Source: Styela clava (taxonomy: Eukaryota > Chordata > Ascidiacea > Stolidobranchia > Styelidae). Taken from it: a stretch of DNA of 64,000 nt. Position numbers and translations under genes: made by a program. This document shows, piece by piece, positions 25,045 to 36,165 of this stretch. Positions within the stretch are counted from its first letter, which is position 1. Every line of letters begins with the position of its first letter. The stretch lies in NCBI RefSeq assembly GCF_964204865.1, contig NC_135254.1, positions 12,591,001 to 12,655,000 on the forward strand, written 5' to 3'. The notes under the pieces are model-generated. The model saw only the letters and a list, made by a program, of their open reading frames with translations. It searched no databases and was not told the DNA's origin.

Positions 25045-27783
25045 GCCGGTTAAAACGAGAGAATTGTAAAAGGCGCACCGTGTTTTTAGCAACAGCGTAA
25101 CGGAAGCTGTGACGCACTGACGAGCAATAAGCTATTTATTGTATACGCTTCCTCGTTTCTTGCCGTCATTCTGTTATTGTATACAATTTCCAATATTGCA
25201 CACTTTGAACCTGGTCACAGAATACAATACCAATAAATACAGATATATAAATTAGTCATTACCACTATCAATAGGAACTACCCGTGTTTTCTAATCAGGA
25301 AATGTTTTTTGGCCTAAAAACTGACTTGTTTTTCAATTTGACTGAAACTTGTCACGATCACATTTTCAATACGTGATTTTTCGAAGGTTTACATGGTTTT
25401 ATTTAATCACGGATTTAATGTACTCAGTGAATGATCATATTGTATTTTTGGAGTGCCAACAGTCACCCATAAATGAAGTAATTTCGATCAATCAATCTCT
25501 GTATCAATCAATTTACAGTATGTTGTTGTATAATTATATTATCAGATTGATAAAAACTTTGTTATATATCACTGAGTAACGCAAGAAAAATTAGTCTACG
25601 TAAATGCAAATGGAAATAAGATCGCAGATGAGATACAATCAAAAGGATAGATATTGAATATCGATTTCCTAAAATACAATTTAGACAAAATACAATTTCG
25701 TGTAGATTCCGTTATTGGGTTTCTGGTATAAGACCTGAATGACCGATGAGCCAATGCTGTGAATATCCTTCCAAACAATGATAGAATATTCCCATTATTA
25801 TACAATGCAACAATTTATCACTTGACTGCGCATAAATAGGAATTACCTCGATTATATGAGATAGACTGGAATTTGGTCTATGAAACCGTTTTATTTAGTC
25901 AACATCTGTATATCATCAGCAAAATCAATGTTGACATTAGCAACACCGCAACAGTAAGATCAATTTCCAACAAGAAAAAATACATTAGCTTGACAGGGCA
26001 TTAAAATTAGTTATTGAACTTGACCTTCGCAATTAAATATTTTTGTACTTTCGTAATTCTTAGGAAACTAGGTTTATTTTAAAAGTAGTTTCGTAGAAAA
26101 AATATTCCATTACCCTATGAAACAATGTATATATGAATACGTTGATCGGTGGAAAACCTTGCCTTAGGTATTGTGTAAAAAAAAATTAGCCACGATACGA
26201 CGAATATTGGAAAGTTTCATAATTATCTCATATTTTCTTGTCCGAGTGTTAATCATCTTTTGTAATCAGATTTCCCAGGTACAAAGAATATCATAATTTG
26301 AATCTCAAGAAACTTTGAATGAATGTCATTCAAAAGGTTCCATTACATTTGTACCCACGTGCATTTGCACCCGTAATTTGAACTCACGACATATGCACCT
26401 GCATACTATTGCACCCATGGAAAAAATTTTTTACGGATATTTGAACCCATACTAACCCATGGATTTTAGCAACCGCATAAAGATTGAACCCGCGGATATA
26501 CCGGTACAAATGTATGGGTTCAAATGTACGTGGGTGCAAATTTACAGTCACCCATTCAAAAGTACGCATTACGGTAATTTAGCAAGTTCTTTAGATTCTG
26601 CATCCCATCAACGTTCGAATACTTTTTATAGGATGTTTACACCTTCACTAGCAGCGTTGTATTTTATCAAATTTACTTCTATTTTACTATGCAATTCTAA
26701 CAACGTGTAACTAGAGTTGCCCGCGGCCTATTTTTGTCACATTTTTTATTATTAATATTGGTACGAAACCTGTATTATGGTTCCTCATTCGGATACTACG
26801 AATAATTCCAATTAAATATGCAGATGACGTGAGAAATTACATGTCCATTTTTCTGTACGCCTCCTTTGATATTCTATGAGTCAAAGACAAAAACATATTT
26901 TGATCCTGACTTATCATAATTTTGTTCTACAATGAAGATATTTTTAGCAACATCTTTGAGGTATTAACATTTTTTGTGCTAAAAACAAGGAATGTGTACG
27001 CTGTCGACAAATCAAAGTTATTGTGCTGTGATTTCATAGGTAATCAGCCATGTCGTTAAAAGACCCATACAAGCTTAAAATGTGCGGCTTCAGAAAAACA
27101 GATTAAGGTTTTTGATCAAACGTCATAAACTATGATCAAGCGTTTCGATATCTACCTCATGCCACTCATGTGCGCAGAGTCTAAAATTCTGACTCTATTG
27201 TCTGAGAATTTTCCTAAACAGAAATTCATACAAAGTGCATACACGTGTCTCGATGGTTGTTTTCATCACTTGAGTTTGTATTTACAATCATTTAATGCTT
27301 GAGCTCAAAGCGGTTTGCGTCACCAGGCCACGAAAACATCTCATGTGACTGAACTGCAACGGGGGCATCCTATTTTGTGCACAAAATACCGTTTTGTAAA
27401 GATCACTGCAACTTTGAGAATCGTATGTGTGTATGTCTACAGTTAGTTAGTTAATCAATTCCTATAGCTTCTCGACAGTCGGCTATTGACTGTAGCTGTA
27501 GCAGAACCTCTCTTTTGGGTGTTGTAAAATTATATTAAAGATTGGTTATCAGGAATATATTTTTGTGGCGAATTTGATTCTATGTAATTTTTGGTGTTTA
27601 CCGTAATAAAGGGAACTTCGTTTGCGAGACACGAATTTTCAAAAGTCAACCATGCAGAAATCGACCTATAATTAGTAAGGTCCACTGACGTGGCTGCAGT
27701 AGTTTAAATACATTCCATTACATTATTGTTTTCAATCTTCATGAAACTACGCGATGAGAAACTGAAATAGAATGCCAAATACC
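25045..27783. other. Intergenic region right of RGS-C
   Basis: No gene was supported. It holds the inverted, low-complexity block at 26349-26545, described separately, and otherwise AT-rich single-copy-looking sequence. Confidence 0.4.
26349..26545. repeat. Inverted block of GCACCC/GAACCC units
   Basis: The left arm has GTACCCACGTGCATTTGCAC and the right arm has, in inverse orientation, GGTTCAAATGTACGTGGGTG. Between them short units of the form TTGAACCCA and TGCACCC recur. The block could form a large cruciform and resembles a fold-back element assembled from a roughly ten-base unit. Confidence 0.55.
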
Positions 27784-27962
27784 AAGTGGTGGGATTCAAA
27801 TTTTCTGTCAGCCGAATCCATCACACAAATGTCATATTTTTCAGCCAGTTCTGTTACAAAAAGTCATGTTTATTTCAGTAATGCTAACCGGTTCGCTGAT
27901 CTCACAAAATTCCCTGAGACGGTTCTATAGAACCGGTGCGAACCGGATGAATCCCACTACTG
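27784..27962. mobile_element. hAT-like MITE, copy 1, with perfect 8-bp target duplication
   Basis: A 179-bp non-coding element flanked by CAAATACC at 27776-27783 and again at 27963-27970. Its ends are inverted repeats related to CAGTGGTGGGATTC. An internal palindromic TCTATAGA and several ACCGGT words are present. Eight-base target duplications and a CAGTGG end are typical of the hAT superfamily. A second copy of identical length lies at 45211-45389. Confidence 0.85.
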
Positions 27963-28907
27963 CAAATACCCTACTCGCGAATATGCGGTGATTGCAAGTT
28001 CCGAAACGAGTTCTCAGCAGGGCTGCCAGTTTTGCCTGACTAAAAACACCTAGGTTGACCTCAAAAACAAAACATTCAAAAAATATATTTAAATGTGAAG
28101 TTACTAACTAAATTTATTAAAAATTAACTGAACAAAAGAGTACAAACAGTTCATTATATTGCATCATATAAGATATTGAAGAAGCTAACATCATTTGAAG
28201 TTGATGATATTGCCACAGTTGCTTCATAGGTGTTTTTATATATTTCTGCTGTACCTGTTTTTTAAAACCGAGACAGGTTACTCATAAGACGTGCAACATT
28301 ATTTATTTCGAATTAGGTTAAATTTAATAATAACTACTATTGCATTCAGTAAATCTGTCTCCATGCAGTTTCATAGTTTGTTAATTCTACAGTTCATTGC
28401 ACTAACATATTTGTCAAAATCAGCATTTAAATTAAGAAGTAACATTGCTTGCTTAGCACACTGGAAGAAGCACACTGGAAGAATTTCAAAATTGGATTCC
28501 CTACAGCTCCAGAGGCATTTTGAAATCTAACTTCAGTCCAAAACATCTCTGTCCTACGCTACGTTCTGACGTTAAATCAAAACGTATGAAAGCAATAACA
28601 TGTATTCAAATTTGGTGAAGTTATTTTCTGGCGCAGCAGAATGCCTAGACTAAAAGATTTTCAAAAAACATTCTCACCATTATTGCAAAAATGTGAGATT
28701 CGAGAAAACACTCCCGCCTCGTTTCAAAATAAAAATTTAGTAATTACCCAGTACAGATTGCGCTGAAATTTTCTTTCTTCGCCGGTAAACGGTTTCAGAA
28801 TAGGCATGCTATGCGGTTGTGAAGTGATTTGTCCTTTACATTTAGTATGTTTCCCAGTTTGACGCATCTATTGGCCGTATTTGAGTCTAATTAGTGTTCA
28901 TATAGGT

Positions 28908-29153
28908 ATGTATATTTTAAGATATATTGCTTACTGTTTTATTTGCGTTTTATCACTCATACTCATGGCTGTTCTTTTAGTCCTTGTCAATTTGACACTA
29001 TCACGGATACTAAGGCGTATTGTGGGCCTAACTACTGTTCAATGCATCCACGCCTTGCCAGCTGTGAATAAAATAAAAATGAAATTTTCAGTTCAATTAA
29101 AGATTGTGGCGCTAATACCCAGCAGTGGGATTGTTCATTCGGTCAGTTGGAAG
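28908..29153 (+). pseudogene. Possible broken secreted cysteine-rich gene
   Basis: An ATG at 28908 opens a very hydrophobic, signal-like start (YIAYCFICVLSLILMAVLL). In that frame the rest, to a stop near 29153, looks unnatural. Shifted by one base, after a TTCTTTTAG at 28972-28980, the sequence reads 30 codons with four cysteines (PCQFDTITDTKAYCGPNYC and onward) to a TAA at 29069-29071 that overlaps an AATAAA. A second cysteine-bearing stretch (KDCGANTQQWDC) follows after TTTTCAG at 29085-29091. Either the piece at 28981-29071 is a real last exon whose first exon I did not find, or the gene is broken by a frameshift. No family is recognised. Confidence 0.35.
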
Positions 29154-29560
29154 TAGGCTACTTGGTCATAGATTGATTATTACTATTTGCTGTCCTAATG
29201 GACAAGACGCGGCGTCGGTTACGCCCTTCAACTCGATGTTGTATTAGAAAATCATATCCTGCGCATTCTAATCCCACAAATACAATAAACTGAAATGGGA
29301 GTAAACGCATTTTAAAAGATTAATGAGAGATACCGACTAGTGAGTTATTTGTCAATATCGATGAATTTCAACTCCTTAAAACTGTACGGTATTACAAGAT
29401 TGGGACTCGTCGCCGAATGGTCATTCACATAACTAATGTGAAGTTACCTCTGTAAATCAAGTTCAGGCATTGGAACAAATTGGAAACTTATTTTATGCCC
29501 GTCCTGGTTAGTGCAGGGACAAGACAGCGTGTGATAGGTCTTGACGTTTTTGCGCTAATC

Positions 29561-29800
29561 CAGGGGTTCTCAATTCTCTCGTTCACCCCTTCGCAAATTT
29601 CAAAAGAAAAATTTAGATCGTGAATTTTTTTTTTTATACGTTTCGAGTTTTGACATACAAATACCAGGGGTTGCATTTGATCAGTAATTGTATTGAAAAG
29701 AAATGGGTAGCCTATTCGTGTAGCAAATAAAAGTGTTAATTTATGGCTTTCAAAATTTATCCCCAAAGAAGGGGAAATTTACCCTATTCTAGAACCCCTG
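29561..29800. mobile_element. hAT-like MITE with CAGGGGTTCTCAA ends
   Basis: A 240-bp element beginning CAGGGGTTCTCAA and ending TCTAGAACCCCTG, which are inverted copies of each other. Flanking octamers CGCTAATC and CTTTGATC are similar but not identical, as expected of an old 8-bp target duplication. No transposase frame is present. A diverged relative lies at 33328-33741. Confidence 0.75.
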
Positions 29801-30780
29801 CTTTGATCTAAGATGAGATAAATAAGAAATCTTTATGGAACTTATCAACATTTTTCAGAATGCGAAACTGCTGATCGTCTAACACTCTAAGCGGCGTGAT
29901 CAAAAATCTGTGCTGGAGTCGGAGGTGACTCTACTACTATAGAAAACCCAGTGAAGGATGTGGGTCACGATATTTGGCTTAACCCTCTATTTTATTTATT
30001 GTTCATGTGAACACTTGAAAATAAAATCGAATAAATATGACTATATTGATAAATATCTGTATACTATTCAGGTAGAAACAAATAATGATTCTAGGAGACC
30101 TCGGATAGTTCAATCAACGGAATTTCAAACTTAAAAAAATAAGCTTGTGGGTAAAGAGCATGCATAAAGGAAAATCGTGAAATCACCCACTGTCCAAATG
30201 CTCGAAGACGTCTTTACAAAAAATGACTTTCTTACGTAGCGTGACTCGACCAGCTGTTTTGCCCGAGCGCTGTACATGATACAGGTGATTTTCTTTACCG
30301 GAATTGACTTTGCAAAGTTTCGCTATAGTTTTTTTCTTCTATTGGAGAATAGGTGTTTCTTCTTTAAAAAAAATGGAAACGAAAATTGTGTCATGCTGTT
30401 TTTCCACAAGGCTGTTATTTTTGGTTGAAAAAATAGCTTTTATTTTATGTTCGAACTGAGCTCGAATCTAAGGAAAGCAGGATTCACGTTACCGTTGTAA
30501 TTGCCTGTTTTGGAATTAAATTATATTTTAACGAGGATATGTTTTTACATGTTAGGACCTACTTTCAATTTAGGTTAAACTGGAAGTAACTGATGAAAAA
30601 GCAAAATTGAAACCAACGAAATGCAAAAAACAAAGCATAGTCTCGATCTTATTGTTATGAATTATTAAATATTTATTTTTCACTTGTGCAGCCTTGAGAT
30701 CAAAAAGTGTCTAGGTTAGAAATTTTGTGAGAGTTTACAAAGTAATGAATTCAAGGCCTTATGTGTTTTGTTGTTTTCAG

Positions 30781-30926
30781 CTGTGACCTATGATGCATTG
30801 AGGAATCTCTACAACAGTGACAAGTGTGTCAGCAAGATCATACGAGCAAAAACAGTAAGAGGAAAAATGTATTCCGTAAACAAGTAGCATTTAGACTTTT
30901 AAATTTTTCAGTTTTGTTGCAAATAA
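30781..30926 (+). CDS. Orphan last exons of an unrecognised gene
   Basis: Exon 30781-30854 follows a strong acceptor (TTGTTGTTTTCAG), enters in phase 1, stays open for 24 codons (VTYDALRNLYNSDKCVSK and onward) and ends at a GTAAGA donor in phase 0. Fifty-seven bases later, after ATTTTTCAG, comes TTT TGT TGC AAA TAA, so the protein may end in FCCK. The peptide is charged and has three cysteines. A phase-1 entry is usual for exons that follow a signal peptide, and other small secreted cysteine-rich pieces lie nearby (28.9 and 51.3 kb), but no upstream exon was found and the family is unknown. Confidence 0.5.
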
Positions 30927-33327
30927 ACAATAACATGTTTTCATCGCGCAAATGTTGATTTACCTCTTTGGCTAGAAGTTTAGTTTTTTTACAAAATAAA
31001 AGTGACTCATACTATAGATAGAGCCAAAGCACTGGATAAATTACTTTTACTATGTTTTATTATCGATGATTCACTCCCACATATAGTTTCGTATATTTAT
31101 GCTCACACAGCTAGTGATCTTGGCTTAAAAGACATGTGCCTTTCATTTCAGCGTTGATCTTTACGTAGTTAGGTCATATATTTTGTCAACATTCCTTGAA
31201 CTATTACATTTTTAGGTATATTGATTTCCCCGCAACAAAAACAAAAAACACGCAAAACAACACAATGAACACACAGTAGATTGGGAAAACTGGCCAAATC
31301 TCTGATAAGGTTTAAAACACGCAGAAACACATGTGCCGGTTTACCCATAATACACCCACAAACAAATATTAAAAAATAACGCTAAGCGTTCAATTATTTC
31401 TTTCTATTAGTTTCAGAAAATGTCACATTTTAATTTTTATCGTGTGAAATCTCCTTATCGTGAATCAATTCCCTTTGTTTTATAATTATCCTAATCCCCC
31501 CACATTAATTTGCATAATCATTTATAGATGATGAATGCCACACATTACGTGTTATACGTTGACGTCATTTACGCATTGGAGTTAATGACTGACGATATAT
31601 AGTTACCAGACCAAAATGGCCTATATCTCGTCATCTTCGGAATGAATACGTGGTTTGTTCAATTCAATTATTGAAAGGCAAGAATTTGGTTTATATCAAA
31701 AATTTGATGGATTGACCGCGTGGCTAATTTTTTCGCATTACGGGATAACAATTTATCATGAAATGGGGTGAAGAAATCAATGCCAATGACCTTAAGTTAG
31801 TTCAAGAAAAATGACAGGAGAAATACCTTGAATGCGGCTCATTTCAATCCAATTACGACAATTAACTTTCTCGATAAGAATGATCTATTTTTTATCGCTG
31901 ACTCTGAATATATGTACGCAGAAGAGGCAGGCATATTTCATATCAAAACGAATCTAGATATATATAATACCGAAACGATAGCCAAGGAGTCGAAGCATAT
32001 CACTTAATTGACGTCAGAATGATATATATTAATATTTACAGCAATACTGAAAATTTGGATATAATACAAAGCTATTATTATTCGATAAACGGGTTATACG
32101 TTTTTAGTATTTTCGTTTGGCGTAAAATACGTCACACACCAATTTTTACGTCACACATAATCAGGTAAATATCATCTGAAACAATAAACCGAAGGTATGC
32201 AATCCGCGTTATTTCTGTCTCCCTCTGGATAATGCGTGTATCTTTTGCCTTGCATTCTTTTTGTTATGATTATTTAGTATAACACAGTCTGTATTTATAT
32301 CTGATTGGCATTAGGCTGAATTGAATCAAATTGATATAAGAAGCATACATAATATGTTAAGCCTATAAGACTTGTGTATATCTTAACGACCAAGATATTT
32401 CCTGATTTAATTCAATATATTTCATATAAAAATAACACTTCAGGAATTATATATATAAGTGTAATACGGAAAATCAATTTTATTTAAAAGCCCAGAGGTG
32501 CTTGTGCTGACAGATTTAAAACTTTTCAAGTTAAGAAAACTTGAAGCTCCCAGTATTTTATTTGAGGGGAATTTGAATAGGGCAGCTGATAAGAAATCTT
32601 CACTGCACTGGTGAACCCTAATTTTTATCAATTTGGTTCGTGTTAATTTCATATGATGCCACACTTTTCATGTATTTCATATTTAAACAAGATAGTAACT
32701 TTTACATTTATGGACACGAAGTTCATCTAACATAGCACCGAGTTTCCATACGCCATAAAATTGTTCTATAAATCAAAATAAAACATGGAAACTTTGGGTG
32801 AAACATCAGAAAATTTAAAAAATGTACTAGCCTTCCAGCGACTTCTTACATCTTTGGGCACTGAAATTTGAAATCGATTGCTGCATTCGTTTCGAGGAAA
32901 AGTGATTTTTTCCAACAACAATCACCATATTAACATCAACAGTAAATAGAACAACCGAAACAACACTTCGTGTCCAGAAACGTTTTGATTTTTATTCTAC
33001 AGAAAGCTAGGCATACGTCTATGTCAAATAATGTTCCCTAGTTGCATAATTCAAAAAAGGCATAAAGCATTCTTTTCATTTCCCACAACTTTGTACTGAG
33101 TGACTGACCATTCGATTTATTTTTTATTAGTTTTTATATTACTCGAGTGTGATTATTTAAATTGGTTATAGTAGATAGGGGTAGTAGATAGATAAGGATA
33201 CGCTTTGTATCTTGTAAAATAGTTCTCGAATAAAAAAAATAAGTATCACATCTATTTTAAAATAAAATAATGACATGATGATAATAATATGATGTATATA
33301 TACATAATTAGAGTATATTTTTTAATA
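30927..33327. other. AT-rich intergenic sequence
   Basis: No gene was supported. On minus, about 31830-31875 carries an open stretch ending at a possible donor, but it has no partner exon and is probably a repeat fragment. Confidence 0.4.
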
Positions 33328-33741
33328 CATGGGTTCTCAACCTCCATTCTCTTGTTAAAGTAATATTTACACCAACATTTTGTATATTCTCACTATGCAA
33401 ATACCTGTAATGATACAAACGGTGCGTGAAAAGAAATTTGGAAATTAAAATTTTATATGTGTAAGTAACTGTTAATGTAGATGGCCAAAGTTGATTGTGT
33501 GGAGTTCACATAACTACAATTAAAGCAGCACGCAATAAGGCTATTGTATATTGCAAACTAAAAAACAGACAAACTCTCTGCTATGTGGTGTACTGATATT
33601 TGTTTATGAACAGAAATAGAACCGACAGTTTATTCTTGTAGAAATACGTGAAATTCTTTTGCACAAAATTCACCATTTACCCCCAAAGTAGGTCGAATTT
33701 ATCTCCAGGGGGGCAAATTTTTACCCAGTTAAGGACCTCAC
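33328..33741. mobile_element. Diverged relative of the CAGGGGTTCTCAA element
   Basis: The left end (CATGGGTTCTCAACC) and right end (TTAAGGACCTCAC) are worn versions of the ends at 29561 and 29800. Internal similarity also shows: both have CCCCAAAG followed by GG-rich and AATTT words near the right end and a CAAATACC word near the middle. The boundaries are approximate. Confidence 0.5.
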
Positions 33742-34001
33742 TTCTGGTATAAAATAGAGATACAATGAAGATACAAATAAAAGAAGGAATTCCCCAAAAA
33801 AACAGTATAGTACAAACTGCATCATTACATTATTCAAGTTGAAAATCAATCAAATTGATTTCTTATGAGTATTTTACTCAAAAATGCTTGATTTAGATAT
33901 CGTGCAAATCCATATCATTCGAATAAAGCAAGTTTACCACCATCAATTAATCATATAATGTTACTTCGTGGGGTCAGTAAGAAAAATGTTTTCCGATCAT
34001 G

Positions 34002-36165
34002 CTATCTGTCTCTCAAGCCTTCCTTTTCTGTAATAATACCGAAAAACTGGCCTTTGTCGCCTACATATTTCCATCCGATGTGGTTCTCACATTTGACACA
34101 TCTGCAAATGATCCATTTATATCCTGTAAACCAGGTTGCCCACCCAATTGCCTGATAAAACAAATTGAAATAAAGCAGTTGAATTCATAGCAAAAATATA
34201 GTGGTCATGTATTTCTAAGCTGGCACAGTCAATCTAGTGTCGTATGACTAGATCATATTTGAGCATTTTGAGCAATAACAGTTATCAAATTATATATTGA
34301 ATAAATAAAAACCAAGTTAACGAATAGGCTTGACTATGCAGGGAGTATCCTAGTTAAGGATGAAATGTATTATATTGAATATGCGAATCGTTTGCGGTAA
34401 CAATCCAAGAACTTTGAATTCACCTAATCATTTAAATAGCATTTCCAGATCGTACTGTTTACCTCGCTAACTTCTTTGTAAGACTCATCAATGATCTTGT
34501 TGAAAGTGACGATATTGAAGCAATATCCGTGGGGATTTTTCACAGAAAAAACACAAACTTGTGGTTTTCCGCAAATTGTCTGGCGTTCTCGTTTAAATTC
34601 CAAGTCACAATGAATCTCTGCCAAATCTTTTCCATCTGCTATCTCGCGTTTGCAATTTTCACAGCTGAACACTGTAATTCATAATACAACAGTGCCAGTT
34701 ACATGGGGGATTTTGAGCGGAAGATAGTACATATGAAAACAAACTACTCACTTTCATATTCTACAGACCCACCATTGCAGTTGTAATAATGGTTATGGAC
34801 ATTTTTAATGATATTCTCATTTCCCATAAAAACTTTCTTTCCAATAACATCTTCATGAATACTGAAGGATTCTGTCGATGAGGTGAACAGTGCGTTAAAT
34901 CTCATTTTAACACCAATCTTCCCTATGCCTAATGCGGAATTACAAAGAATTTAATTGGGATTTCAGAAATAAAGATTTATCGGAAAAATATTGTTTTCGA
35001 TATGAGCAGTATGCGTTTTTCATTGTAAGATCTTGAATGTGCGATAAAAGTTAAGGGAGAATATTCAATCTTATATTTAGAATACATTAATGCAAAAAAA
35101 GAAATTCAGAATCAACTTACGATGCCGTCCGGATGCTCGTGAACTCCACGAATATAGTAGACTCTTTTCACTGTATTTTCTAGACATGGGCAAGGATAGG
35201 GTATTTCTATCAATTTCTAATCCGTTGTCATTGTTTATGGTATACTCCAACTTATCACCAGGACTAAAATCCTTTGTTAAATGAACATTTTTGTTTTGTT
35301 TGATTAACTCTTCCGTGATGGGGACTTTGAATTCCTTTGGTGTGACGCTGTGATTGGAACGAATGTGACAAGTTAGAGCAGATCCCAGATTTACCTTCAA
35401 TTGATTTTGACAACCAATACATATGTAGTTTGGTGAGAGATTATTCCCGTATGATTCAATACCTTCTGCAATTCCAAAGTAAAAAACAATTTTGTTTTCG
35501 TCAGAATCGTAAAAAATGTAGTAAGTTAGAAGCACCCCTGCTTTTTTGTCGGGCAAGGTCGAGAAAAAGGAACTGAAGTGCCACGTTTCAAATTCGACCA
35601 AGTTGGACGCTGTTATTGAGACAGCATGCTTGAAAGTTAAACAGCTCTTCCCCAGTACATTAACACATTTTGATGGATTTTGAAAACGCAAACCCCTCCA
35701 GGTTCGCAACCTCATTTTCACGGGCTTGTGAAAATTTAATCCTGATGGTTCCATTATTACAATAGGTGTTATCGGGATTTCTGACGACTGGCTGAAATCG
35801 GGAGCAAATATTGTAGCGGTGATCTTGACATTTTTGTATAGCGCACCGTTGGGAATTATCACATCGCAGTAATTTTTTATTCTTAGTGTTCCACCATCCG
35901 CTCCAACGATTTTGGCTGTAAAAAGAATAATTGCAATGAACTTGATGCCGTGGTCGTCATGAGATTTTAGCACATAACTAATAGGATTACCAATCCTTAT
36001 ACAAATACTTTTGAACGCAGCAGTTACTGATAATTCGGTGATGAGAAAAAAGAATGATAAACCATTTGCTAAACTAATAATGTACTACTTGGTTATGCAT
36101 AAAGTACACATGCAGCATATCATAAGGTTCTTACCGCATGAAGTCAGCTTTTCTGTTGTCCGCAT
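34002..36165 (-). CDS. ZU5 - UPA-like - CULT domain protein
   Basis: Five exons on minus: 36165-36135, 35915-35121, 34928-34752, 34671-34463 and 34151-34002; introns are phase 1, 1, 1 and 0, and the sum is 1362 bases, 453 residues. An in-frame stop lies 15 bases before the ATG. Residues about 12-130 form a ZU5 domain (GADGGTLRI, VIIPNGALYKNV), as in UNC5, PIDD and ankyrins. It ends in WHFSSF; His123-Phe124-Ser125 sits where PIDD and NLRP1/CARD8 cut themselves between Phe and Ser. A UPA-like segment follows (about 136-260). Residues about 330-435 match the CULT domain of cereblon: zinc pairs Cys338/341 and Cys422/425, and WFTGYKW...HIGW with Trp411, Trp417 and Trp431 spaced 6 and 14 as in the thalidomide-binding cage. 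The cereblon His378 position is Ala409. There is no signal peptide, and no CARD, death or LON domain. The exon 3 acceptor could lie six bases further in. I know of no named gene with this architecture. Confidence 0.85.

Noticed and set aside
28291-28530. Plus frame and a minus-strand stretch slightly like hAT transposase ends
   Set aside because: Too short and frameshifted; no diagnostic motif could be aligned.
34424-34462. Reading the fourth ZU5-CULT exon through to the stop at 34424, giving a 416-residue protein
   Set aside because: The donor GAG|GTAAAC at 34463 joins in phase to the exon at 34151, which completes the CULT domain. Read-through gives a truncated domain with an unrelated tail.
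35916-35973. Apparent hydrophobic N-terminus (GIKFIAIILFTAKIV) before the ZU5 domain, suggesting a secreted protein
   Set aside because: There is no ATG in that frame, and the segment contains the TTCTTTTTACAG acceptor. The exon at 36165-36135 supplies an ATG in the right phase.
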